Source: Bacillota bacterium (lineage in GTDB: Bacteria; Bacillota; Clostridia; Acetivibrionales; DSM-1351). Taken from it: 31,105 nt of DNA. Made by a program: the position numbers and the translations under genes. Positions 8,510-15,363 of the stretch are shown one piece after another. Position 1 is the first letter of the stretch; every line of letters starts with the position of its first letter. The DNA is taken from NCBI GenBank assembly GCA_023397905.1, contig JAEWSZ010000044.1, forward strand, positions 1 to 31,105, given 5' to 3'. Below the pieces are notes generated by a model, which saw only the letters and a program-made list of their open reading frames with translations, was not told the origin of the DNA and did not search any database.

Positions 8510-10018
8510 ATGAATAAAAAAAGAATTACGAAAATTAAAGAATTAAAAGAACATCTTAAAAAAATAGAGTATCTGAGTAGTTCTATTTCGTTATTGCATT
8601 GGGATCGCGCTGTTAATATGCCAAAGGAGGCAATTGAATACAGAAGCGAAATGATTGGATACTTAACGGGTGAGAGCTACAAGCTTACTACATCTGAAAA
8701 AATGAAAGAGTTTATCGATTATTTTAGTGGAATTGATGATTTGGATGATTTAACCAAAGCAACGATAGAAAAAATAACAAAAGATTATAATTACGCAATG
8801 AAAATACCTGAATCTGAATACATTCAGTATGAAATTGATAAGGCACTCTCACAAAATGTATGGGAGGAAGCTAAAAAGAAAAACGACTTCTCGATTTTTA
8901 AGCCACACCTTGCTAAAATTATCGCTTATAATAAAAAGTTTTCTGAATACTGGGGTTTTGTTAACAATAAGTATGATGGTCTTTTAGATATTTATGAACC
9001 TGGAATGACAACAGAAAGGCTTGATGTAGTATTCGGAGATTTGAGAGAAGCACTCGTTGATTTACTTCAAAGAATTAAAAATTCAAATATTAAAATTGAT
9101 GATTCTTTTTTAAAAGGAAATTATTCTGTTAAAAGCCAGAAAAAGCTTGGAGAAACCATTTTAGATAAGATCGGTTATGACCACGAAAAAAGAGGAAGAA
9201 TTGATGTATCAGAGCATCCGTTTACAACAAACTTTGGAAATAAGGATGTCAGAATAACCACAAAATACGATACTTCGGATTTCAGACCTGCAATCTTCTC
9301 TATGATTCACGAAGGTGGACATGGAATCTACGAACAAGGCATTCCTGATGAACTTGAGGGAACATCTTTAGGTTCAGGTGCGTCAATGGGTATGCACGAG
9401 TCGCAATCACGGTTTTATGAAAATATCCTTGGGAAAAGCATAGAGTTTTGGAGCTATTTTTACCCTGAATTTCAAGAAACCTATGAAGAGCTTGAAGGGA
9501 TAGATCTAAAATCGTTTTATAGGGCAATCAACTGTGTAAAGCCATCTTTAATCAGGATTGATGCAGATGAATTAACTTATAGTATTCATATAATTATTCG
9601 ATATGAAATAGAAAAGCTACTGATAAACAGCGATATTAATATAGATGATGTTCCAAGGCTTTGGAATGAAAAATATAAGGAGTATTTGGGTGTGGAGCCA
9701 GAAAACTATGCTGACGGAGTATTACAAGACGTTCATTGGGCTGGCGGTGATTTTGGGTATTTTCCAACCTATGCACTTGGAAACTTGTATGGGGCGCAAA
9801 TTTTCAATAAGCTAAAAGAGAAAATTCCAGATTGGAATCAAAAAATATACAGTGGAGACTTTTCGTCTATTACTAAATGGTTAAAGGAAAATGTTCATCA
9901 GCATGGTGCAGTATTAAAGCCTGCTGAATTAATCAAAGCAGTTACAGGCGAGGAACTGAGTGCAAAATATTTTATAGAGTATCTTAACGATAAATTCGGC
10001 AAGTTATATGGTGTATAA
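8510..10018 (+). CDS. M32-family metallocarboxypeptidase (Taq carboxypeptidase type)
   Basis: This 502-residue cytoplasmic zinc carboxypeptidase has the usual family length. The active-site HEGGH motif is at 267-271 and gives two zinc-binding histidines and the catalytic Glu. The M32-specific HESQS motif at 296-300 supplies the third zinc ligand. DxRxTT-like (about 246-251) and DVHWAGGDFGYFPTYALG motifs further confirm the family. It removes C-terminal amino acids from peptides with broad specificity. AAAGGAG lies about 8 bases before the ATG. The gene stands alone on the + strand and ends at a long bidirectional hairpin shared with the convergent membrane-protein gene. Confidence 0.96.
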   Translation: MNKKRITKIKELKEHLKKIEYLSSSISLLHWDRAVNMPKEAIEYRSEMIGYLTGESYKLTTSEKMKEFIDYFSGIDDLDDLTKATIEKITKDYNYAMKIPESEYIQYEIDKALSQNVWEEAKKKNDFSIFKPHLAKIIAYNKKFSEYWGFVNNKYDGLLDIYEPGMTTERLDVVFGDLREALVDLLQRIKNSNIKIDDSFLKGNYSVKSQKKLGETILDKIGYDHEKRGRIDVSEHPFTTNFGNKDVRITTKYDTSDFRPAIFSMIHEGGHGIYEQGIPDELEGTSLGSGASMGMHESQSRFYENILGKSIEFWSYFYPEFQETYEELEGIDLKSFYRAINCVKPSLIRIDADELTYSIHIIIRYEIEKLLINSDINIDDVPRLWNEKYKEYLGVEPENYADGVLQDVHWAGGDFGYFPTYALGNLYGAQIFNKLKEKIPDWNQKIYSGDFSSITKWLKENVHQHGAVLKPAELIKAVTGEELSAKYFIEYLNDKFGKLYGV

Positions 10019-10071
10019 GCACTTATGATAACTTGTTTTGATATCTGGTGAAATATTATAAGTATTAAAGC

Positions 10072-10117
10072 GCCCCTCCAATTACGCGAAATAATAATTT
10101 CGCGTAATTGGAGGGGC
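10072..10117. terminator. long perfect bidirectional terminator hairpin
   Basis: Left arm 10072-10092 and right arm 10097-10117 are exact reverse complements over 21 base pairs, with a 4-base AATA loop. The base of the stem is GC-rich (GCCCCTCC paired with GGAGGGGC). It is flanked by AAAGC on the left and TTT on the right. It lies between the convergent M32 gene (ends 10018) and HAAS/SEDS-like gene (ends 10131), so it can stop transcription from both sides. Confidence 0.85.
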
Positions 10118-10130
10118 TTTCTGAATCTAA

Positions 10131-11561
10131 TCAAGTAATCTTTCTTTTTTCTTCTTTGGCAACTTTATCATAACGGTAAGCAGAGCAAGCTAATCCTACA
10201 AAAATCGCATTCGTGATAATGCTGGATTTACCTTCGGAAACGAATGGAAAACTATAGAACCATCCAAATTGTAACCCCAAATTCCCCATTACATAAAATG
10301 TAAATTGTAGTACTAGCGCTAAAATGCAAGAAAGTGCTAATACTTTTCCTAGCTTATTTCTTATTTTACCAACCATTCGGATTAACATTCCATAAGCAGC
10401 TACTACAATTAAAATAAGCGCTATTGATAAAACCAATCCATATTTTAGTATCCAATATGAAATTCTGTAATTATCTTGATAGTGTTCTGGGAGAATATCT
10501 TCCAATGTTGTTACGTCGCCATGTTCTATAAATTGCATTTTATAACCATAATGGAAATCATCTATATTTTTAAAATACCATTCACTTGTATAATAACTCT
10601 TTAATTCATCATGTCCAAGATTAATTGTTCCTACCAGTTTGGCTTTACCCAGTAAATCCTTTATCAGTATGCTATTATAAGAATCATCAAAATAATTTTG
10701 CGCTACTTCTTCCGGGTAAAAGCATTGTTGTATAAGGTACTTAAAATCACCATTAAATGATAAAGCAAATACCGCCAATACAATTCCCAGACTTAAAATC
10801 CAGGAGAACACTTGGGTTCTCCTTTTTCCTTCCAGCATTCCAGTAGCGATCATATACAACAACGTAGAATATATTGTTATCAGTAATATGAAATTAACAG
10901 TTAATGCATACCCACCCAAGAGATGTGAAGAAGTACCTATAATAACCGCAATTATTACAGTAGTTAAATGGATTGATTTGTACTTTTTTCTCCTATTAAA
11001 ATAAGCCAACCCCATGATACTAGGAATACTTAGAAGTTCCCATGCAAATAAGATTGTTCCATATAAATATATTCTGAATATAAAAAATGCCAGACACAAT
11101 AGTAAAGTTCCTACAATAACTTTAAAAAAAATTTTTATATGCTTTACTATATTTTCATACCCCAAATAATACACTGTTAAGAAAATAATTATTCCATATG
11201 AGTAGTAAAAAAAGTCTGAGAAAGAGATTTCACTATTAGAAGCGATGCCCACTCGGATATTTCCTAATATTCCAATCACTATTAAAGCTATAATTAATAT
11301 CACTGTTAAATGATTACTTTGCACCTTACGTACTGAGTTTAAGTGAGCACCGATTTCAACTGCATCTCCCATGTTTTCAATTGCTTTATTCCATGCATTC
11401 GACTCCTCCATACCTCCAAGAACATATTCAGCTTTTTTGTCTTCTATATGAGCTGCTAATTCTTCCTTTATTTCATCCCGAATTGGTTTATATTGTATCT
11501 GTTCAATAACATCATCAAGAAAAAAATCTAATTTCTTAGATGGACCATGCTGCTGTTCCAT
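10131..11561 (-). CDS. HAAS-domain / FtsW-RodA-SpoVE (SEDS)-like membrane protein
   Basis: This protein of about 476 residues has an N-terminal soluble helical domain of about 80 residues. It matches the HAAS/permease-prefix pattern (EIKEELAAHIEDKKAEYVLGG, then AxxxMGDAVEIG). About ten hydrophobic segments follow. A large soluble loop of about 100 residues sits before the last three helices, and a C-terminal PFVSEGKSS segment resembles the P-F-(I/V)-S-x-G-x-S-S signature of SEDS glycosyltransferases. SEDS proteins polymerise peptidoglycan; activity here is unproven because the rest is degenerate. The first residues allow GTG 11570, ATG 11567 or ATG 11561; the last is best placed after GGGGG. 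It overlaps the end of padR, so the two are translationally coupled. Confidence 0.75.
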   Translation of the reverse strand: MEQQHGPSKKLDFFLDDVIEQIQYKPIRDEIKEELAAHIEDKKAEYVLGGMEESNAWNKAIENMGDAVEIGAHLNSVRKVQSNHLTVILIIALIVIGILGNIRVGIASNSEISFSDFFYYSYGIIIFLTVYYLGYENIVKHIKIFFKVIVGTLLLCLAFFIFRIYLYGTILFAWELLSIPSIMGLAYFNRRKKYKSIHLTTVIIAVIIGTSSHLLGGYALTVNFILLITIYSTLLYMIATGMLEGKRRTQVFSWILSLGIVLAVFALSFNGDFKYLIQQCFYPEEVAQNYFDDSYNSILIKDLLGKAKLVGTINLGHDELKSYYTSEWYFKNIDDFHYGYKMQFIEHGDVTTLEDILPEHYQDNYRISYWILKYGLVLSIALILIVVAAYGMLIRMVGKIRNKLGKVLALSCILALVLQFTFYVMGNLGLQFGWFYSFPFVSEGKSSIITNAIFVGLACSAYRYDKVAKEEKRKIT

Positions 11562-11886
11562 ATACATCACCCCCGATCACGCGATGTACTGCTCTCTGAT
11601 AAGTATCCCATTCCCCTGTCTTTTCAGCTAAGAGCTTTGTACCATTTTTGGTGATATGGTAATACTTCCGCATTCTTCCTGTTTCAGCCACTTTTTCATA
11701 ACTTTCAATTGCACCATCCGTTTCTAAACCGTGTAAAACAGGGTATAATGTTCCTTCTTTTAATGAAAATACGTTTTCACTTCTGAATTCCAACTCTTTT
11801 ATCATCTCATAACCATACATATCCTGTTCTTCCAAGAGCTTAAGGAGTAGCATTGATATACTAATATTCATAAGTTTTTTATCCAT
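11536..11886 (-). CDS. PadR-family transcriptional repressor
   Basis: This 116-residue protein begins MDKKLMNISISMLLLKLLEE. A winged-helix PadR domain follows, with the typical MYGYEMIKEL segment, FSLKEGTLYPVLHGLE recognition region and RKYYHITKNG wing. It is a short PadR (subfamily 2-like) DNA-binding protein that would repress its own operon. The ATG at 11886 is chosen because GGAGG (11901-11897) lies 10 bases upstream and the reading frame above it runs through the promoter. The stop overlaps the start of the HAAS/SEDS-like gene, a common padR-HAAS protein arrangement in Firmicutes. The inducer is unknown; envelope-active compounds are typical for such pairs. Confidence 0.92.
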   Translation of the reverse strand: MDKKLMNISISMLLLKLLEEQDMYGYEMIKELEFRSENVFSLKEGTLYPVLHGLETDGAIESYEKVAETGRMRKYYHITKNGTKLLAEKTGEWDTYQRAVHRVIGGDVYGTAAWSI

Positions 11887-11923
11887 ATATCTTATTCCTC
11901 CATACCTAGATTTGATAGGTATT

Positions 11924-11952
11924 ATTATACATAGATTACATATGTATGTCAA
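11924..11952 (-). promoter_or_regulatory. consensus padR promoter with palindrome in the spacer
   Basis: On the - strand TTGACA (11952-11947), a 17-base spacer and TATAAT (11929-11924) form a perfect sigma-A promoter. The spacer begins with the perfect palindrome TACATATGTA (11946-11937), followed by ATGTATA. ATGT/ACAT-type dyads are usual PadR sites, so autorepression by steric block is likely. The padR start codon lies 38 bases beyond the -10. Confidence 0.85.
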
Positions 11953-12110
11953 TATCTAATACTTTTTGATAGACATATTATTTCACCTAAATTCCCGAAC
12001 TAAAATATCACATACTCAATTATTGAATTTAAAATATTTATCATAGGGATGAGGCTATGATGGTTTTATGTCTATTGTAGATAGTGCCTGCTCTCGCTTT
12101 TCTATAATGT

Positions 12111-12227
12111 TTATTTTAGATAAAGTATCTTCCAGGAAAGCCGCCTTATGATTGGAACTTCTGCTACATTTGGTCGCTACGGTAAGGTGGCGGCCCCTCA
12201 CGGACAACAAATAACGGCTTGGGACAT
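12111..12227 (-). pseudogene. decayed short ORF of unknown type, probably mobile-element derived
   Basis: On the - strand from ATG 12227, a 38-codon frame reads MSQAVICCP, stop, GAATLP, stop, then RPNVAEVPIIRR and onward to a terminal TAA at 12113-12111. Both internal stops (TGA and TAG) are one base from TGG, and the surrounding text looks protein-like. The segment from about 12050 to 12340 has a higher GC content than its flanks. It lies at the edge of the island with Maff2 and VirD4 debris, so I read it as part of the same decayed element. Another frame across it (12055-12300) is open too, so the correct reading is uncertain. Confidence 0.3.
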
Positions 12228-12344
12228 AATAACTTCTCCGTTCCCAAAGCCGCCGTTTGGCACTATAAACTTGCTTGTGGCAGAATTGCGCTACCGCCAC
12301 AACAACGGTTTTTTTATTACCGTTTTATAATAAAGGAATACTTT

Positions 12345-13628
12345 TTACGGCCTCCAGAAGCTAATTTTATCAGCGCGATCCGCTGTAATTTCTTCAATAG
12401 CTGTAAGATGATTTTCGGCATCTCGTTTAGCCTCCAGATAATGGATGCCTCGATCCGAGTCTATAACCGTTCCGGAAAATTTTTCGGCTTCACCACTGCG
12501 ATTATCCACAAAATAACGCACCAGCTGGCCTTGGTAATAAAAATCCGTCCCATTAAAGGTAAGGCCGAATTCATCATAATCATCTAATACAGCCCGGAAA
12601 TTTTCATAACCGGCAGCATCTGCAGGGGTAACAACGGCATCGTAGGTAACTTCGTACGTTTGTGCGTGTGCGCTTGTGGCAAAAACAGTCATTGTACCTG
12701 TTACCAAAGCCAACGCAAAGAGTATCCCAACAAAGGAAGTTTTTTTAATCTTCATAATTGACACAACCCTTTCTTCAATAGAGTTTTTGCTAAAATTGTT
12801 TACAAGAGGAGTAAGACGGCCTTTCTTTTCTTCCAGCCCAATCAGGGTCAGAGCATAAGCCGACTTTATCGTTTCTCCGAATGCCCGCACCACTGTTTCA
12901 TCACAGGATAATTCAATGTCGCGGTTTGCCAGCACATACAACACCCACACAAAGGGATTGAACCAATGAACACAAACGACGGCGGTCAGTACAAGCTTGG
13001 TCAAAGTGTCAAAACGCCGGATATGAGTATGCTCGTGGGTAAAAACGTACCGTAATTTCGTTTCATCTGTCCAGTCAATTTTCTTAGGAAGAAGTATCAC
13101 GGGACGGAATACGCCATAGGTCAAAGGAGCCTTTATACGGTCACTTTGCCGTAGCTCCACAGGCCGACGCAAGGGGTGCTCTCTCAACCAATAGGAGGCA
13201 AAGTCATTTTCAACAGGCAGGGACATTTTAAACTCCCTGCGGCACTTGATATAGGCCACGATGAAAAACAACGCGCAGGCACACATTCCTATAAGCCAAA
13301 CAATTTCAATCGGTGAAATTGATATGGTTGATGCGCCAACTCCAATAGGTTCTTCTGTGCTGGGTATATTTTCCATATTGGGGATGCTCGGTATTCCCGC
13401 AGGAAAGGGTAGGGCTGCTCTTTCCGCAAAAATACGTTTTACCATATCTATCCATGTGTAAAAACTGAAACGCGATGAGATAGAAAACGGTATAAGCAAG
13501 CGGCAAAGCACAACACCCCACAAAACAAGGAAAGTCTTTTTCGGCAGTTTATGCAGGGCAAGTGCGCGAATAATCACAACTGCCACAATCAGGACAGATG
13601 CAGAAAGGCTCATCTGAAAAACATCCAT
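12345..13628 (-). CDS. BlaR1/MecR1-like M56-family antirepressor peptidase
   Basis: This integral membrane zinc peptidase of about 427 residues has four probable membrane segments, near residues 8-25, 35-50, 110-130 and 210-235. The M56 motif HEHTHIRRFD is at about 198-207 and the following ANRDIELSCDE segment supplies the third ligand. A further membrane helix lies near 300-320. The family cleaves a BlaI/MecI repressor on signal. The extracytoplasmic end is not the penicillin-binding domain of true BlaR1/MecR1. It is a 105-residue tail with F-Y-Y-Q-G-Q-L-V-R-Y-F-V-D, a pattern seen in Clostridia M56 proteins, so the signal need not be a beta-lactam. ATG 13628 has GAGG 7 bases upstream; GTG 13634 is the alternative. 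The gene follows the broken repressor gene by 9 bases. Confidence 0.88.
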   Translation of the reverse strand: MDVFQMSLSASVLIVAVVIIRALALHKLPKKTFLVLWGVVLCRLLIPFSISSRFSFYTWIDMVKRIFAERAALPFPAGIPSIPNMENIPSTEEPIGVGASTISISPIEIVWLIGMCACALFFIVAYIKCRREFKMSLPVENDFASYWLREHPLRRPVELRQSDRIKAPLTYGVFRPVILLPKKIDWTDETKLRYVFTHEHTHIRRFDTLTKLVLTAVVCVHWFNPFVWVLYVLANRDIELSCDETVVRAFGETIKSAYALTLIGLEEKKGRLTPLVNNFSKNSIEERVVSIMKIKKTSFVGILFALALVTGTMTVFATSAHAQTYEVTYDAVVTPADAAGYENFRAVLDDYDEFGLTFNGTDFYYQGQLVRYFVDNRSGEAEKFSGTVIDSDRGIHYLEAKRDAENHLTAIEEITADRADKISFWRP

Positions 13629-13637
13629 ATCCACACC

Positions 13638-13983
13638 TCACTCCAAATTATTGACAATCTGCTTTAACTTTTCGACTTCCTCGACAGACAGGTTTTTCCT
13701 GTTTAACAGAGAAGCGAAAAGCAAATCCGCAGAACCGTCAAACACCTTGTTAATCAGTTCCGTTGTTTCCTGTTCCTGCACTTGCTCCTTTGGGACTAAG
13801 GCATGGCATAGAAAATTTGGTTCCCTGCGCTCAATTGCACCTTTTGATAAGCGTGTAGGTGGTGTTCATGTTCCAACCTACCTGCTCTTTGAGAATATCC
13901 GAGACTTTCTTGGCGGTCATATCACCCTCTTTCCAAAGAACGTCCATGACCTTTAGTTCGGAATCAAACAGTTTGATTTCCAT
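13638..13983 (-). pseudogene. blaI: BlaI/MecI-family repressor, frameshifted
   Basis: From ATG 13983, preceded by GGAGGAGG, the first frame encodes the BlaI N-terminus (LFDSELKVMDVLWKEGDMTA, then NMNTTYTLIKR) and hits TGA at 13833-13831 after 50 codons. A second frame carries on at once with KGAIERREPNFLCHALVPKE and continues to NNLE and a stop at 13640-13638. Together they make a normal winged helix plus C-terminal dimer region. A few residues expected between LIKR and KGAIE are missing. The junction reads as one copy of an AAAGGTGCA-type repeat, so a slipped deletion of about 14 bases is a plausible cause. The repressor is probably non-functional, which would leave its promoter unrepressed. 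Confidence 0.85.
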
Positions 13984-13997
13984 ATAGCCTCCTCCTT

Positions 13998-14073
13998 ACT
14001 ACCCTGGTAGTTTTGTCGACATCCTTATACTACCACAGTCGTTTAAGATCGTCAACACTACTTGAGTAGTGTT
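13998..14073 (-). promoter_or_regulatory. blaI promoter flanked by two BlaI-type operators
   Basis: On the - strand TTGACG (14055-14050), a 17-base spacer and TAGTAT (14032-14027) form the promoter. One perfect dyad, AACACTAC-TTGA-GTAGTGTT (14054-14073), overlaps the -35. The other, ACTACC-CT-GGTAGT (13998-14011), lies just downstream of the expected start point. Both share the ACTAC/GTAGT half-sites seen at BlaI-family operators. The paired layout fits cooperative repression by a BlaI dimer pair. Confidence 0.75.
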
Positions 14074-14124
14074 TGAAAATATTTTTGATACTAATTCATA
14101 AGGGTAGTCCTTTGGCCTTGAATA

Positions 14125-14172
14125 AAGCACCTGTCCCTTTGTGACGCTTCATCTACAAAGGAACAGGTGCTT
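14125..14172. terminator. imperfect 18-bp hairpin between Maff2 remnant and blaI promoter
   Basis: AAGCACCTGT at 14125-14134 continues to 14142 and pairs with 14155-14172 with one mismatch, leaving a 12-base loop. On the - strand it follows the Maff2 remnant and would insulate the blaI promoter. No good T-tract follows, so it could also be a remnant of another inverted repeat. Confidence 0.45.
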
Positions 14173-14230
14173 ATACATTCCGTCTGTTGGCTGTCCATCT
14201 CGTTATTGTTGATTTCAAATTCTTGCTTCC

Positions 14231-14371
14231 TTATGCACCCTGCCCATTCGCGCCCGGATTGTCCGAGCCATAGCCCTCCAAAAGATTGACCACGCCCCAC
14301 ACCGCGAGGCCCGCGCCCAAAGCGACGACAAGGGTTTGCAGGGTATCCACCGCAGAAGAAAAGAACTGCAT
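14231..14371 (-). pseudogene. truncated Maff2-family conjugation protein
   Basis: ATG 14371 follows GGAGG at good spacing and opens a 46-codon frame beginning MQFFSSAVDTLQTLVVALG, with a membrane helix and VVNLLEGYGSDNPGA. It stops after NGQGA. This matches the first two thirds of Maff2-type small membrane proteins of Clostridia conjugative elements (Tn1549-like organisation). Those normally run on through a second hydrophobic stretch to about 70 residues, so the C-terminus is lost. In intact elements the gene follows the VirD4 coupling protein, and here a VirD4 C-terminus lies immediately upstream. Family identity rests on recognition of the N-terminal pattern. Confidence 0.72.
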
Positions 14372-14411
14372 AAATGTACCTCCGTTTCTCCGGGGCCATG
14401 CCCCGGCCATG

Positions 14412-14434
14412 AAAAAAACCGCCCTTTCAGGCGG
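14412..14434 (-). terminator. intrinsic terminator between virD4 and maff2 remnants
   Basis: On the - strand CCGCC (14434-14430), a 6-base loop and GGCGG (14423-14419) are followed directly by seven T (14418-14412). This is a strong short intrinsic terminator. A second small hairpin, CGGGACA-AAA-TGTCCCG, lies at 14446-14462 just after the VirD4 stop. Confidence 0.7.
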
Positions 14435-14466
14435 CAGCGTAACCTCGGGACAAAATGTCCCGAACC

Positions 14467-14833
14467 TTATACAAAGGCGTCCAAGTCGTCAAGATCGTCA
14501 TAATTGAGGATGTCCTCGTCCCCGCCTATGGCCGCCTCGTCCGCCTCGTACACCTCGCAGAGCTCCTCCGGCCCCGGCATCCTGCGCCGGGTGATGATGA
14601 GGCCGGTCAGGCTCAAAGGCGTTTTGCTTATCAGCCTCAGCCGTGTACTTGTAATTCGGGTGTTTTTTCAGATCATACTTGGGGGACAAAAAAGCCCGCA
14701 GGCCGCGAAGCTGCATGATGCATTTGTTTCCGTCCATCGTAATGAGCTCGTCTGGGGCCATGAGCTCACGGCCCAAACGCTGCATATTCTGCCCGTAGCT
14801 TTCCGACTAGCCCCGCGTCCGGCTTTCGGTCTG
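14467..14833 (-). pseudogene. VirD4-type conjugative coupling protein, C-terminal remnant
   Basis: Reading down the - strand, QTESRTRG is followed by an in-frame TAG at 14809-14807, then SESYGQNMQRLGRELMAPDE. ITMDGNKCIMQLRGLRAFLS and KYDLKKHPNYKYTAEADKQNAF follow. This is the C-terminal part of the type IV coupling ATPases of Clostridia integrative conjugative elements. Near 14615 the frame breaks; the continuation LIITRRRMPGPEELCEVYE to an acidic tail DDLDDLDAFV ends in the other frame with TAA at 14469-14467. The ATPase core is absent, so the gene is dead. GC content is about 60%, against under 30% in the gene that starts 3 bases beyond its edge. Confidence 0.75.
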
Positions 14834-14835
14834 CA

Positions 14836-15303
14836 ATGAAAAGTTCAATGATTAAAGTAATCGGTTTAATTTTATTTATTGTTACTAATACCGTTATAAG
14901 TATAAATATTAATATTTATACACTGCTAGAAGGAACTACTACAACAATTTTCAATCTCGTTGCTTCAATTGTATTTTTAGTATTATGGTTTCTTTTAAGT
15001 CTTTATAAAGGAATAAAAAAAGAAAAGATGTTTAGAACATTTCTCATAGTATACTGGGGTATTGATATTTTTTTTACTGTGTTAATGGGAATATTGTTTT
15101 TAGCTGGTTTTAATCCAATATTTCTTTTACCATTTTACATATGGTATTTCAGCCCATTATATGGTTTCCATTACATATTAGATTTTAATATTGCACAACT
15201 AATTTTAGTAACAGCACCTTTAGGAATATTATTTAGTAGTTTGGGTTGTTTTTCCGGATTGCTAATATCTAAATCAAAAATACTTTTTAAAAAACAAGGA
15301 TAA
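14836..15303 (+). CDS. small hydrophobic membrane protein, probably 5'-truncated
   Basis: This frame of up to 155 residues is very AT-rich and encodes four membrane helices, at about residues 6-27, 35-58, 70-95 and 120-145. It ends in a short basic tail. No family is recognised. Its ATG lies 3 bases from the GC-rich VirD4 remnant, and neither it nor the next Met codon (14848) has a ribosome binding site. The natural start was probably lost when the mobile element joined here. It is convergent with the lipoprotein gene and ends 61 bases before it. Expression is doubtful. Confidence 0.5.
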   Translation: MKSSMIKVIGLILFIVTNTVISININIYTLLEGTTTTIFNLVASIVFLVLWFLLSLYKGIKKEKMFRTFLIVYWGIDIFFTVLMGILFLAGFNPIFLLPFYIWYFSPLYGFHYILDFNIAQLILVTAPLGILFSSLGCFSGLLISKSKILFKKQG

Positions 15304-15363
15304 AAAACTCATAGTTTTCCCTGACTTCTTTCATCTGCTGATACCCGCTCTCTTCAGGATACT

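Noticed and set aside
11990..12003. single CCGAAC resembling a PurBox
   Set aside because: It is a lone half with mismatched flanks and no partner, upstream of padR, which has no purine link.
12219..12587. 122-residue + strand frame over the island edge
   Set aside because: It crosses antisense from the decayed segment into the M56 gene and has no ribosome binding site.
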